64,000 nt of DNA from assembly GCF_000472445.1 (NCBI RefSeq), contig NZ_AXAJ01000007.1, forward strand, positions 186,750 to 250,749, in the 5' to 3' direction. This document shows positions 36,665 through 46,540 of this stretch, piece by piece. Every line of letters begins with the position of its first letter. The stretch's first letter is position 1. The notes under the pieces are model-generated. The model was not told the DNA's origin. It made no database searches and worked only from the letters and a program-made list of their open reading frames with translations. The stretch is from Burkholderia sp. WSM2230 (GTDB lineage: Bacteria > Pseudomonadota > Gammaproteobacteria > Burkholderiales > Burkholderiaceae). The position numbers were made by a program, and so were the translations under genes.

Positions 36665-37399
36665 ATGAGCACAACGGAAGTCGTCGTGAGCGAAGCGACG
36701 CTCGAACAACTGAGGCATGTCAGCACGGCCACCCTGACCACGCAACTCTTCAAGCGCGGTTTGCGCAACGTGTTTCTGCAAGGCGTCGCACCGCTCGTGA
36801 AGCCTGCGCCTGGCGCGCCGAATGTCGTTGGCCCGGCGTTCACGCTGCGCAATATTCCCGCGCGCGAGGACCTCGATCACGTCGGCGTGTTTCAGGACCC
36901 GGAGCATCCGCAGCGCAAGGCCGTCGAAACGGCGCCCGCCGGCAGCGTGCTCGTGCAGGACTGCCGCGGCGAGCGCTCGGTGGCGTCGGTCGGCTCCATT
37001 CTCGCGCTGCGCCTCGCGAAGCGTGGCGTCGCGGGCATGGTGTCGGACGGCCCGGTGCGCGACAGCGGGACCATTGCGGCGTTGGGCCTGCCGATCTGGT
37101 GCGCGGGCGCAAGCGCGCCGCTCAATCTCGCGAAACATCATGCAGTCGATATGAACGTGCCGATCGCGTGCGGCGGCGTGCCGGTGTATCCGGGCGATGT
37201 CGTGGTCGCGGATGTGGACGGCGTCGTCATCGTGCCGCGCGAGATGGCCGCCGATGTCGCGCGCGACGCCGCCGAGCAGGAGCAACTCGAAGTATTCATC
37301 GCGCAGCGTATCGAAGAAGGACGGCCATTGCGCGGCACTTATCCGCCGAACGAGGAAACCATGGCCGCTTACGCGCAGTGGCGCGCGCAACAACCATAA
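36665..37399 (+). CDS. RraA-family protein, probable 2-keto-acid aldolase
   Basis: A 244-residue RraA/HMG-aldolase-fold protein. The conserved active-site layout is present (VGSILALRLAKRGVAGMVSD, then GPVRDSG with Arg132-Asp133), and the spacing from the upstream glycine matches LigK at 30752. True RraA regulators of RNase E are shorter (about 160 residues), so a catalytic role is more likely. Placed 16 bp after the dehydratase, it may cleave the 2-keto-3-deoxy product to pyruvate and an aldehyde (inference). GGAG precedes the ATG. Confidence 0.8.
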   Translation: MSTTEVVVSEATLEQLRHVSTATLTTQLFKRGLRNVFLQGVAPLVKPAPGAPNVVGPAFTLRNIPAREDLDHVGVFQDPEHPQRKAVETAPAGSVLVQDCRGERSVASVGSILALRLAKRGVAGMVSDGPVRDSGTIAALGLPIWCAGASAPLNLAKHHAVDMNVPIACGGVPVYPGDVVVADVDGVVIVPREMAADVARDAAEQEQLEVFIAQRIEEGRPLRGTYPPNEETMAAYAQWRAQQP

Positions 37400-37491
37400 G
37401 CCGCCCGGACTTCTGGATCGCCCGATCCGATTCACGCTTCATTCATCGCAGAACACAGGCTCGCGCGAAGAACGCGGCCGCAGGAGACGCC

Positions 37492-38820
37492 GTGAGCACC
37501 ACGACACCGGCAATTGCCGAATCGCGCCTGATCAACCGCCTTGCCCTTCGTTTGATGCCGCTACTGGGGCTGCTTTATCTGGTCGCCTATATCGACCGCT
37601 CCAATATCAGCTTCGCGAAGCTGCAGATGCTCGGCAGCCTCGGACTCTCCGAAGTCGCGTATGGGCTTGGCGCGTCGCTGTTCTTTATCGGCTATCTGAT
37701 TTTCGAAGTGCCGAGCAACGTGATGCTGCACAGATACGGCGCGCCGCGCTGGATGGCGCGCATTATGTTCACGTGGGGCGTCGTGACGATACTGCTCGCT
37801 TTCACGACTAACGCCACCATGTTCTACGTGCTGCGTTTTCTGCTCGGCGCGTCCGAAGCCGGTTTATATCCCGGCGTGATCTATTATCTGACGCTGTGGT
37901 TTCCGGCGCGGCATCGCGTGCGCATGCTGGGCTATTTCACGGTAGGCAGCAGTCTCGGCAACATGCTCGGCGCGCCGATCTGCGGCTGGCTGCTCGACAA
38001 GGGCGGTATCGCGGGTCTGGATGGTTGGCAACTCGTGTTCATTGTGACCGGGCTGCCGTCGGTGCTGTTGACGGTTGTAGTGCTGTTCCTGCTGCCTGCG
38101 TCGCCGAAAGAAGCGAAGTTTCTTTCCGCCGACGAGAAGGCATGGCTCACCAGCACGCTCGACGCCGAACGCGCGCAGATCAAGGCAAGCGTCGCGACGC
38201 ACGGTTCGCTGCTGAGCGTGCTGACGGAGCCGCGCGTGATCGGCATGGCGCTCTATTACATGATGCTGTCCATTTCCGTGTATGGCGTGAGCTACTGGTT
38301 GCCGACGCTCGTGAAGGGCTTTGGCGTGAGCAACACGACCAACGGGTTGCTCAACATCATTCCGTGGCTGATGGCGACCATCGTGCTCGCGTGGTTGCCT
38401 TCCAGGCTGCGCGGCGCCGGTAATCGCGCGCTCATTGCGATGCTGATTTCCGCGTTGCTCGGCGTCATCTGCTTCGCCAGCGCCGTGTTTCTGCCGACCA
38501 ACACGCTGCGTTTCATCGCGCTCTGTTTCGGCGCGCCTTGCATGTATCTGCTGATTCCATGCTTCTGGACTTTGCCGCCGAAATTCCTGTTTGGCGCACG
38601 GGCGGCGGCTGGAATCGCCGCCATCAATTCGCTTGGCAACATTGGCGGCTTCGTCGCGCAAAATCTCGTGCCGTGGGTTCGTCAGACCACTGGCAGCGTG
38701 AAGGCGCCCATGTTGATCCCTGCAAGCTGTCTGCTCGTGTTCGCCGTAGTCACCGTGTTCATCTTGCGGCGCGACCGCGGCGTGCGTCTGACGCAAGGCG
38801 GTGCGGCGGTGACCGAATGA
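37492..38820 (+). CDS. MFS transporter, anion:cation symporter (ACS) family
   Basis: A 442-residue, 12-helix ACS transporter. Typical are LLYLVAYIDRSNISFAKLQM in TM1, FFIGYLIFEVPSNVMLHRYG, and LLGASEAGLYPGVIYYLTLW. The family carries hexuronates, tartrate, galactonate and similar organic acids, matching the sugar-acid dehydratase upstream. The start is GTG 37492 with AGGAG six bases before. It is third in the rightward arm and precedes the LacI-type regulator. Confidence 0.9.
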   Translation: MSTTTPAIAESRLINRLALRLMPLLGLLYLVAYIDRSNISFAKLQMLGSLGLSEVAYGLGASLFFIGYLIFEVPSNVMLHRYGAPRWMARIMFTWGVVTILLAFTTNATMFYVLRFLLGASEAGLYPGVIYYLTLWFPARHRVRMLGYFTVGSSLGNMLGAPICGWLLDKGGIAGLDGWQLVFIVTGLPSVLLTVVVLFLLPASPKEAKFLSADEKAWLTSTLDAERAQIKASVATHGSLLSVLTEPRVIGMALYYMMLSISVYGVSYWLPTLVKGFGVSNTTNGLLNIIPWLMATIVLAWLPSRLRGAGNRALIAMLISALLGVICFASAVFLPTNTLRFIALCFGAPCMYLLIPCFWTLPPKFLFGARAAAGIAAINSLGNIGGFVAQNLVPWVRQTTGSVKAPMLIPASCLLVFAVVTVFILRRDRGVRLTQGGAAVTE

Positions 38821-38960
38821 AGCGCGTGAGTCGGTCGATCATGACGCGCGATTGCCGGGGCCGTTTGAGGCATGGCGCGGCTTGTGCAGCCTGGTGTCGT
38901 TGAGCGTGGCCTCGTGCAGTTTAGAATACGCGCGCGATCCATCTTCCCCTGTCAGCGACC

Positions 38961-40028
38961 ATGCCGAATAAAGAACCGCCCGCCACCGCCAGCGTCGATC
39001 CTGCCGACGCGGCGGCGCCCGCGCGGCGCCTGCGCGGCGGCCCCAAGGGCTTGCGCATCACCGATGTCGCCGCGCAGGCAGGGGTCGCGCCGATCACTGT
39101 CTCACGCGTGTTCAACAGCCCGGAGACGGTGGCGCCGGAAACGCTGGAGCGTGTGCGGCAGGTCGTGCAGAAGCTCGGTTATGTGCCGAACCGGCTCGCA
39201 GGCGGTCTGTCCTCGTCGCGCTCGCGGCTCATTGCGGCGATTGTGCCGACCATCGCCCACTCGCTGTTTTCCGAAACCATTCAGGTATTCAGCGAGACCA
39301 TGTCGCGCGCCGGTTATCAGGTACTGCTCGCGTTGAGCGGCTACGACGGTTCGAGCGAAGAGGCTTTGCTCGACGCAGTGCTGAGCCGGCGTCCTGAAGG
39401 CGTTCTGCTGACGGGCGTCGCTCACACCGACTCGCTGCGTGAGCGGCTTGCGAACGTAGGCATTCCGGTTGTCGAGACATGGGACATGACGGATCAGCCT
39501 ATCGACATGCTGGTCGGCTTCTCGCATTACCAGATTGGCTTCGCGGTGGCCGGGCATTTTCTGCAAAGGAACGTGCGCAAGCCTGGCCTAGTGTCCGCCA
39601 ACGACCAGCGTGCGCTCGCGCGCCGCCGCGGTTTTCGCGAGCGGCTCGCGCGGGCGGGCATTGACGACATTCCCGAGGTCCTTGTCGCGCCGCCGAGTTC
39701 CGTGGCGCTCGGCAAGGCAGCGTTGCCCCGTTTGCTCGACGAGGCAGCGGATCTCGACGCAGTGTTTTGCGGCTCCGACCTGCTCGCGATAGGCGCGTTG
39801 AGCGCGGCCAGGCAATTGGGTCTCGGCGTGCCGTCGCAACTCGCGGTCTGCGGCTTCGGCGATCTCGAGTTCGCGACGGAGACCACGCCGCAACTCACTT
39901 CCGTGCGCGTCGACGGAACACGCATCGGGCTCACGGCGGCGCGATGTCTGCTGGACCGGCTCGCCGGCTCCGCGCAGAACAAGGTGACCGATGTGGGCTT
40001 CGAGATCGTGCAGCGTGCCACCACGTAA
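38961..40028 (+). CDS. LacI-family transcriptional regulator (GntR-gluconate type)
   Basis: A 355-residue LacI/GalR regulator. The DNA-binding domain begins at about residue 31 (GLRITDVAAQAGVAPITVSR) and the hinge is LGYVPNRLAGGLSSSRS. The sugar-binding core includes PEGVLLTGVAHTDSLRERL and VDAVFCGSDLLA-like DAVFCGSDLLAIGAL. The N-terminal 30 residues are a Pro/Ala-rich extension. It closely resembles the gluconate-type repressors. Position after the transporter, plus the two palindromes before the dehydratase, make control of the rightward arm by a sugar acid likely. Confidence 0.9.
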   Translation: MPNKEPPATASVDPADAAAPARRLRGGPKGLRITDVAAQAGVAPITVSRVFNSPETVAPETLERVRQVVQKLGYVPNRLAGGLSSSRSRLIAAIVPTIAHSLFSETIQVFSETMSRAGYQVLLALSGYDGSSEEALLDAVLSRRPEGVLLTGVAHTDSLRERLANVGIPVVETWDMTDQPIDMLVGFSHYQIGFAVAGHFLQRNVRKPGLVSANDQRALARRRGFRERLARAGIDDIPEVLVAPPSSVALGKAALPRLLDEAADLDAVFCGSDLLAIGALSAARQLGLGVPSQLAVCGFGDLEFATETTPQLTSVRVDGTRIGLTAARCLLDRLAGSAQNKVTDVGFEIVQRATT

Positions 40029-40330
40029 GCCGGTTTCAGATATCGGCTAACGAGCCGTGGCCGGTTGCCCGTCGGCCAGCCGGTGATCCATAGCGCAACA
40101 CCCTCCGATTACGCGACGCCTGTCCAGACGTCGCGGCTCATCCTTCTCCGCTCACCGGCAATTGTTCACCTCACGCGCTTTCCGCGCCGCGATTGCACTT
40201 AGCTTGTCCAGGATCATGTTTGCGATCCGGCTACGCTTTTAGAATTCGACAGCGCATGAAGTAGTGGTCTGGTCTTCATGGCAAGAACCTTGTGTAGCGT
40301 TTCAGACCGGTCCATGGAAATCAGGCAGAT
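40029..40330. other. 302-bp region upstream of cyoA
   Basis: No gene. It should hold the cyo promoter. No clear terminator for the LacI gene or oxygen-regulator site (FNR or ArcA type) stands out by eye. Confidence 0.4.
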
Positions 40331-41221
40331 ATGGTGAATAAGACCTTTGAACGGGTGTTGATACCCTTGGGGGCGGGGCTCGTTGCGTGTCTTTCGGGAT
40401 GCAGCAATCTTGACGTGCTTGATCCGAAGGGCAGTGTGGGCGTGGCGGAGAAGTCGCTGATCAGTACGGCGACAATGGCCATGCTGATAGTCGTCGTGCC
40501 GGTGATCATCATGGTCCTGGTCTTCGCGTGGCGGTACCGTGCAAGCAATCACAACGCGACCTATGCGCCCAAGTGGGCGCATTCCACCGCGATCGAAACG
40601 GTGGTGTGGACCGTACCCACGCTGATCATTCTGTTCCTCGGCATCCTGACCTGGAACACCACGCACGAACTGGACCCTTACCGGCCGATCGAATCGGCGG
40701 TCAAGCCAATCAAGGTCGAGGTCGTGGCGCTCGACTGGAAGTGGCTCTTCATTTACCCGGAGCTCGGCGTGGCTTCGGTCAACCAGCTTGCGTTCCCCGT
40801 GGGCACGCCGGTCGACTTCAAGGTCACGTCCGATTCCGTGATGAACTCATTCTTCATTCCGCAATTGGGAAGCCAGATCTATGCGATGGCGGGCATGCAG
40901 ACGCAATTGCATCTGATCGCCAACCACTCGGGCGACTACGCCGGTATTTCCGCCAACTATAGCGGCAAGGGCTTCTCGGACATGAAGTTCCGCGCGCTCG
41001 CCGTCACGCCCGCGCAATTCGACGCGTGGGTCGAAAAAGTCAAGGCCTCGCCGCGCCGGCTGGATATGAACGAGTACAACTCGGTGGCGCAACCGAGCGA
41101 GAAGGAGCCGGTCGGCTACTTTTCATCGGTCGACTCCAGGCTCTTCAACAACATTATTGCGAAGTACAACAACGGCAATGTCCTTGATCTGCAGAACAGC
41201 AATTGCCGTACAAAGGGTTAG
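40331..41221 (+). CDS. cyoA: Cytochrome bo3 ubiquinol oxidase subunit II
   Basis: A 296-residue subunit II. It has a lipoprotein signal with lipobox LSGC (Cys24), two transmembrane helices ([19 protein letters not shown] and [20 protein letters not shown]), and the periplasmic cupredoxin domain ([36 protein letters not shown]). The CuA ligands of cytochrome c oxidases are absent, which marks a quinol oxidase. It is the first gene of cyoABCD, 3 bp before cyoB. Confidence 0.95.
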   Translation: MVNKTFERVLIPLGAGLVACLSGCSNLDVLDPKGSVGVAEKSLISTATMAMLIVVVPVIIMVLVFAWRYRASNHNATYAPKWAHSTAIETVVWTVPTLIILFLGILTWNTTHELDPYRPIESAVKPIKVEVVALDWKWLFIYPELGVASVNQLAFPVGTPVDFKVTSDSVMNSFFIPQLGSQIYAMAGMQTQLHLIANHSGDYAGISANYSGKGFSDMKFRALAVTPAQFDAWVEKVKASPRRLDMNEYNSVAQPSEKEPVGYFSSVDSRLFNNIIAKYNNGNVLDLQNSNCRTKG

Positions 41222-41224
41222 CAC

Positions 41225-43231
41225 ATGTTCGGAAATCTGACACTCTCCGCGATCCCGTTCGATCAGCCCATCATCATGGGAGCGGGCGCGCTCATGCTGG
41301 TCATGGTGCTCGCAGTGGTAGCGACACTAACCCGGCTCCATAAATGGAAATGGCTATGGCATGAGTGGCTCACAAGCGTGGACCACAAGAAGATCGGCGT
41401 GATGTATATCGTCGTCGCGGTGCTAATGCTGGTGCGCGGCTTCGTCGATGCCGTCATGATGCGCCTGCAGCTCGCGTTTGCGTATCACTCGCCGGGCTAT
41501 CTGCCGCCGCATCATTACGATCAGATCTTCACCGCGCACGGCGTCATCATGATCTTCTTCATGGCGATGGCGTTGATGGTCGGTTTGTTCAACCTGGTCG
41601 TGCCGTTGCAGATCGGCGCGCGCGATGTCGCGTTCCCGTTCCTGAATTCGCTCAGTTTCTGGATGACCGCGATCAGCGCGATTCTGATGAATCTGTCGCT
41701 CGTGATCGGCGAATTTGCACAGGTCGGCTGGCTCGCGTATCCGCCGCTGTCGGAGCTGCAGTTCAGTCCGGGCGTCGGCGTCGACTACTACATATGGAGC
41801 CTGCAGCTGTCCGGCGTCGGCACGCTGATTACGGCAATCAACTTCTTCGTGACGATGGTGCGGATGCGTGCGCCGGGCATGACGCTGATGAAAATGCCGG
41901 TGTTTACGTGGACCGCGCTCTGCTCGAACGTGCTGATCATGGCCACGTTCCCGATCCTGACGGTTGCGCTTGCGCTGCTCGGCCTCGACCGCTACATGGG
42001 CATGCACTTCTTCACGAATGAAGCGGGCGGCAACGCGATGCTTTATCTGAATCTGATCTGGGCGTGGGGACATCCGGAGGTCTATATCCTGGTGCTGCCG
42101 GCGTTCGGCATCTATTCGGAAGTGATTGCGACGTTTTCGAAGAAGCCGCTGTTCGGTTACCGGACCATGGTCTATGCAACCTGCGCGATCATGGTGCTGG
42201 CATTCCTCGTCTGGCTGCATCACTTCTTCACGATGGGCTCGGGTGCAGACGTCAATGCGTTTTTCGGCATCATGACAATGATCATTGCCATCCCCACCGG
42301 CGTGAAGATATTCAACTGGCTGTTCACGATCTATCGCGGACGCCTCGAATTCTCGGCGCCCGTACTGTGGACGATCGGCTTCATGATCACCTTCACGATC
42401 GGCGGCATGACCGGCGTGATGATGGCAATCCCCGGGGCGGACTTCGTGCTGCACAACAGCCTCTTTCTGATCGCCCATTTTCATAACGCGATCATTGGCG
42501 GTGTCGTGTTCGGCTACCTGGCAGGTTTCCACTACTGGTTCCCGAAAGCGTTCGGTTTCAAGCTCAATGAAAAGCTCGGCAAGTGCGCGTTCTGGTGCTG
42601 GTTCGTGGGTTTCTACGCTTCGTTCATGCCGCTCTATGTGCTCGGCTTCATGGGTATGACGCGGCGCCTGAATCACTATGACAATCCGGCGTGGCATCCG
42701 TGGCTGATTGCCGCCGCATGCGGTGTCGCGTTGATCGCGGTCGGCGTGGTGTTCCAGGTAGCGCAAGTGTGGGTCAGCGTGGCCAACCGCAACAAGCCGC
42801 AGTATCGCGACCTGACGGGTGACCCGTGGGACGGCCGCACGCTCGAATGGGCGACCTCGTCGCCGCCGCCGGCCTATAACTTCGCGATCATTCCGACGGT
42901 GCACGAACTCGACGCTTACGCTCACATGAAGGAGACCGCGAGTAATCAGGCAAAAGCACCGGTGTACAGCGATATTCACATGCCGTCGAATACCAGCGCG
43001 GGCTTGTTCATTGGCGCGTTCAGCCTCGTGCTCGGGTTTGCCGGTGTATGGCATATCACGTGGCTGGCTGTAGCGGCACTGTTGGCTATCGTGGCCACGC
43101 TGATTGCCCGCAGCTTCGGCAATAACGACGGCTATTACATTTCCGCCGATACCGTGCGGGAAATCGAAAGCAAGCGCGGCCCTGCGGCCGCTGCGGTGAA
43201 GAGCCGCGAACTGGAAGCGGTGGAGGCCTGA
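41225..43231 (+). CDS. cyoB: Cytochrome bo3 ubiquinol oxidase subunit I
   Basis: A 668-residue haem-copper oxidase subunit with about 15 transmembrane helices. Haem and copper ligands are seen in [10 protein letters not shown] (haem b His), WGHPEVYIL (CuB His and the cross-linked Tyr), [11 protein letters not shown] (CuB His pair) and [12 protein letters not shown] (haem ligands). It reduces oxygen to water and pumps protons using ubiquinol. It sits between cyoA and cyoC with 3-bp gaps. The length equals E. coli CyoB within a few residues. Confidence 0.97.
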   Translation: MFGNLTLSAIPFDQPIIMGAGALMLVMVLAVVATLTRLHKWKWLWHEWLTSVDHKKIGVMYIVVAVLMLVRGFVDAVMMRLQLAFAYHSPGYLPPHHYDQIFTAHGVIMIFFMAMALMVGLFNLVVPLQIGARDVAFPFLNSLSFWMTAISAILMNLSLVIGEFAQVGWLAYPPLSELQFSPGVGVDYYIWSLQLSGVGTLITAINFFVTMVRMRAPGMTLMKMPVFTWTALCSNVLIMATFPILTVALALLGLDRYMGMHFFTNEAGGNAMLYLNLIWAWGHPEVYILVLPAFGIYSEVIATFSKKPLFGYRTMVYATCAIMVLAFLVWLHHFFTMGSGADVNAFFGIMTMIIAIPTGVKIFNWLFTIYRGRLEFSAPVLWTIGFMITFTIGGMTGVMMAIPGADFVLHNSLFLIAHFHNAIIGGVVFGYLAGFHYWFPKAFGFKLNEKLGKCAFWCWFVGFYASFMPLYVLGFMGMTRRLNHYDNPAWHPWLIAAACGVALIAVGVVFQVAQVWVSVANRNKPQYRDLTGDPWDGRTLEWATSSPPPAYNFAIIPTVHELDAYAHMKETASNQAKAPVYSDIHMPSNTSAGLFIGAFSLVLGFAGVWHITWLAVAALLAIVATLIARSFGNNDGYYISADTVREIESKRGPAAAAVKSRELEAVEA

Positions 43232-43234
43232 TCG

Positions 43235-43852
43235 ATGTCGCACAAAACACTTTCCGTTTCGCTCGACGGCGGGCACGGCAACCACGGCAACCACGGTTCG
43301 TCGGACACGGTGTTCGGCTTCTGGCTGTATCTGATGACCGACTGCGTACTGTTCGCATCGCTCTTCGCGGTATTCGCCGTCATGTCGAATCAGTTCGCGG
43401 GCGGCCCCTCAGGCAAGGACCTGTTCGATATCGGCGGTGTCGCCGTGGAGACAGCCGCGCTGCTGCTGAGCAGCATCACGTACGGTTTTGCCATGCTGGC
43501 AGCGCGGCGCGGCAAATCGGCGGCCGTACTCGGCTGGCTTGCGGTCACGTTCGCACTCGGGCTCGCGTTCCTGGCCCTGGAAATGCGTGAGTTCTCGCAT
43601 CTGATCGCAGAAGGCGCCGGGCCAGGCCGCAGTGCGTTCCTGTCAGCGTTCTTTACGCTGGTGGGCACGCACGGACTGCACGTCACGGTGGGACTGGTGT
43701 GGATGGCTGTGCTGGCTGTTCAGGTTGTGCGTGCTCCCGAATTGTCGGAGCGCCAACTCACGCGTCTCGCGTGCCTCAGTCTTTTCTGGCATTTCCTCGA
43801 CATTGTCTGGATCTGCGTTTTCTCGTTCGTTTATCTGGGGAGCGTGCTGTAA
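43235..43852 (+). CDS. cyoC: Cytochrome bo3 ubiquinol oxidase subunit III
   Basis: A 205-residue subunit with five membrane helices. The start has a short His/Gly-rich stretch (GGHGNHGNHGSSD), followed by TVFGFWLYLMTDCVLFASLF. Family signs include FFTLVGTHGLHVTVGLVWM and CLSLFWHFLDIVWICVFSFV. It stabilises the oxidase core. Its stop overlaps the cyoD start (TAATG). Confidence 0.95.
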   Translation: MSHKTLSVSLDGGHGNHGNHGSSDTVFGFWLYLMTDCVLFASLFAVFAVMSNQFAGGPSGKDLFDIGGVAVETAALLLSSITYGFAMLAARRGKSAAVLGWLAVTFALGLAFLALEMREFSHLIAEGAGPGRSAFLSAFFTLVGTHGLHVTVGLVWMAVLAVQVVRAPELSERQLTRLACLSLFWHFLDIVWICVFSFVYLGSVL

Positions 43853-44184
43853 TGGCTCACATTCAATCACTTTCCGCGGACTCGGGGCATGGCAGCGTGC
43901 GCGGCTATGTCTGCGGCTTCGCGCTCTCAGTTGTGTTGACCGCGGCTGCGTTCTGGTTGGTCATGCGCGGCGCTTTACCAGCGCAGACCGCGATGATCGC
44001 TTTGTCGGTTCTCGCCTTCGTGCAGATTGTTGTACACCTGGTGTTTTTTCTGCATATCGACATGTCGGCTGGACAGCGCTGGAACGTCATGGCGCTTGCC
44101 TATACCGCGTTGGCTGCGCTATTTTTGATCGGCGGCACGGTGTGGGTCATGCATAACGTCAGCATGAACATGATGTCCCGTTAG
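43852..44184 (+). CDS. cyoD: Cytochrome bo3 ubiquinol oxidase subunit IV
   Basis: A 110-residue, three-helix subunit with the family pattern RGYVCGFALSVVLTAAAFWL, QIVVHLVFFLHID, and WNVMALAYTALAALFLIGGT. It helps assemble the CuB site of subunit I. It is the last gene of the operon; no cyoE (haem O synthase) follows, unlike E. coli. A structured region separates it from the convergent outer-membrane gene. Confidence 0.93.
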   Translation: MAHIQSLSADSGHGSVRGYVCGFALSVVLTAAAFWLVMRGALPAQTAMIALSVLAFVQIVVHLVFFLHIDMSAGQRWNVMALAYTALAALFLIGGTVWVMHNVSMNMMSR

Positions 44185-44196
44185 GCGGCGTGAGCG

Positions 44197-44263
44197 AAAG
44201 GGCGGGCTATTGTTGCGGGTCGATCTATCGGCTGCGGGTATTCGCAACATGAGCACGCCCTTT
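44197..44263. terminator. Structured bidirectional terminator region between cyoD and the convergent barrel gene
   Basis: Outer arms AAAGGGCG (44197-44204) and CGCCCTTT (44256-44263) enclose a second pair TGTTGCG (44211-44217) / CGCAACA (44243-44249). The outer stem is followed by AAAA rightward and preceded by sequence that reads TTT leftward. The left-facing gene's stop codon overlaps it. Confidence 0.5.
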
Positions 44264-45266
44264 AAAACCGCACGCCGATTCCGCCCTCTATCACATCAGT
44301 GTCGCGGTTATAGCGCGTCACCACGCGATTCCACGTAACGCGGGCGACCCAGCGCGAGCCGAAGCGATAGCTCGCCGACACCGCGAAGAGCGCGGAAACG
44401 CGGCCATCGCCCATGCGGTCCTGCGGGAGCTGGTCGGTCTGGTTGATGGCGACATAAGGACCAAGGCCGGCCGATAACGTCAGGCTGTCGTCGAAGAATG
44501 CACGCGTTGCCCACAGTTGTGCGGCGATGCCGTCACGGCGCGATTGAATGTGGCCCCCTTCATGAAGATACGACGCGCTTACGTCGACATAGCGCCCCAG
44601 CCCGCGGCGATATTCGAGGCTTCCTGCCTTGGCCGATTCCGACTTATCGCTATTGAGGATCGTCTTGCCGAACATCACGGTTAGCTCGTCATGCGTGACC
44701 TTTGAGGTTCGCGGCTCAGGTCGCTGGCGCGGGCCCCGCTCGCCCGACACCTCCAGTTGATATCCCACGCCCAGCATTAGTGCGGTCGTGTTCGGGCCGC
44801 CAAACGCATGCACGTGGTTCAGTTGCGCGATGGCAATCCAGCGTCGATCGAAATAATAGGCGGCGCGCAAACTTCCCAGAACGCCCCAGCCGTGAGTGTT
44901 GGAATAGTCACCTCCGGCGCTTGCCGCGGTGGTATCGAAGTATCGGTACGGCCCGGCGCCAGCCGAAAGTTCGACCCGGTCGTTCCATAACGGCAGACGT
45001 CCCCACGCTTGCAACGCCTGTCCATCCCGATGATGGCCGGACAGATGCCCCTCGTTGAGCCACGAAAAACTCCACGCTGCGAAGCGTCCCAAACCCTCGC
45101 GATAGGTGCCGTTCCACGAATACGTGGTCTCGCTTGCACTAAAAAGCGGGCCTGCCAGCAGCGAGAACTCCTGTGCGTTCGCGCACGGAGCCGCGCAGGC
45201 GAGAGCGACGGATAGAAGCGCCAGCAGCGGGGCGAAACTGTGTGTGCAATCTCGGCTTGTGGGCAC
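44262..45266 (-). CDS. Outer-membrane beta-barrel protein with internal duplication
   Basis: A ~334-residue protein with a signal peptide ending at CANAQ (about residue 31 from GTG 45266), alternating aromatic beta-strands and a C-terminal Phe (GGIGVRF), the outer-membrane assembly signal. Two halves look alike: the first has REGLGRFAAWSFSWLNEGH and ELSAGAGPYRYFDTT, the second RRGLGRYVDVSASYLHEGG and TLSAGLGPYVAINQT. The start is uncertain; the frame is open to a TTG at 45329. The function is unknown. The paired NEGH/HEGG motifs might be functional, but that is speculation. Confidence 0.7.
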   Translation of the reverse strand: MPTSRDCTHSFAPLLALLSVALACAAPCANAQEFSLLAGPLFSASETTYSWNGTYREGLGRFAAWSFSWLNEGHLSGHHRDGQALQAWGRLPLWNDRVELSAGAGPYRYFDTTAASAGGDYSNTHGWGVLGSLRAAYYFDRRWIAIAQLNHVHAFGGPNTTALMLGVGYQLEVSGERGPRQRPEPRTSKVTHDELTVMFGKTILNSDKSESAKAGSLEYRRGLGRYVDVSASYLHEGGHIQSRRDGIAAQLWATRAFFDDSLTLSAGLGPYVAINQTDQLPQDRMGDGRVSALFAVSASYRFGSRWVARVTWNRVVTRYNRDTDVIEGGIGVRF

Positions 45267-46540
45267 TATTCGATTGTGAGCAGGTAGTACAACCAAGGTA
45301 GTCTGTGGCTGGCTGTGGTGCAAGGACAAACCATGGTTCTTAGCAATACGCTCCGTGCGCCATACCTGACATTACCAAATGCGTCATAGAGGCGGATGTG
45401 TGCTGACGCACGTTAGTCAAGACGACGTGTTGGACGTTTTCAATTTGCGAGTAACGTGCGTGGATGCGGTCATTAGTGCTCGCTTACCGTTTCTACATGA
45501 TGTGGCTAATGAGCGGCATCTTTCAGGTACGGATTTTCTTATATCGTCAAAAGGGAATCGTGCAGTTAGATTTTGTCGGTGCTTGTTGCGGTCTCAGCAT
45601 TATTAATGCTCTGCATTTCAGGCACGGCGTTTTTTGAAATTAATATCTACTGGCAACTCAAATATGAGTGCTTGCACCGTCCAGCATCCACCCGAGAAAA
45701 CGGCATTATGGTAAGCGGCGCCAGAAGGGGTAGTTTCGGAGCACCTGCAACCGATCAGACGTCCGGGCGACCGCCTCAAACGAGCGTTCCGGCGAGAGAA
45801 TGCGCCGCGATAGAGTTAACCACGAGAAAAGATATTTCATATGATGTTTTCGCCCGGAAAATTCCATCCGACTACGCATCGGCGCGCAATGCGGTTCTTC
45901 GCCGTTTCGTCTGATGATGGGCGTTTTTTCTTCGTTGCAGCGTCGGTTTCCGACCAACGAGAAATATTTACTGTAAGCTGGAAGCAACGTAAAAGATCTT
46001 GCTGGGGTCGGATGGCCCAGCGTTAAGTCCATCTAATCTTCCGATCATCATCAGAAAGCAGAAATTTTTGCGTTCTGCGAAGTTCTCGGAAAGAATCCTG
46101 CTTTTTGGCCGAAAAGTACTAATTTCCATGTGACCTATCGTGCATTAGCGGGTACGATTTACCCCGTCGCGACACGCAAGCGAACAACTTTTCCGGATCA
46201 ACGTTCGGCTTCAACCTCCGGGTCAAAGTTCGCGGTAACACGTGGCGCCTCGGCAGCAGTTTTGCCCAAACGGTCTTTCCAGAAGTTCATCAACGTATCG
46301 CGGCGTCGAGCGCATCGCGATGGGCGGAGCATTTTCTGCCGCCAGCCAGGTTATTCCACGTTGTCTTGGCAATGTGACTGCACTGATTGAATTACTGATA
46401 GTGAAACGTGCAATTGTGCATCGATAAGCACAACGAATTAATGAAAAGCTGTTCCGAAAGAAACGCAGTTCTGTTTGAACTCAAAAACTTATCTTTTTTG
46501 ATTTTTTATCGAGAACTTCTCGACAGTGGGAAAAACAATC
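45267..46540. other. 1.27-kb AT-rich region without a convincing gene
   Basis: Base composition is clearly richer in A and T than the flanks, and several small frames exist but none has a recognisable product or a good ribosome site. Visible structure: stem GCTGGG (46002-46007) / CCCAGC (46017-46022), and the 13-bp dyad CGAGAA-C-TTCTCG at 46510-46522 shortly before the next gene. It may be a long regulatory leader or a remnant of transferred DNA. Confidence 0.5.

Noticed and set aside
41423..43294. 623-codon antisense frame across cyoB
   Set aside because: Very long but rich in His, Arg and Glu, the usual complement of a membrane protein's codons; cyoB is certain.
45573..45914. 113-codon frame in the AT-rich gap
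   Set aside because: A hydrophobic N-terminus is seen, but there is no ribosome site and the remainder is not protein-like; left unannotated.
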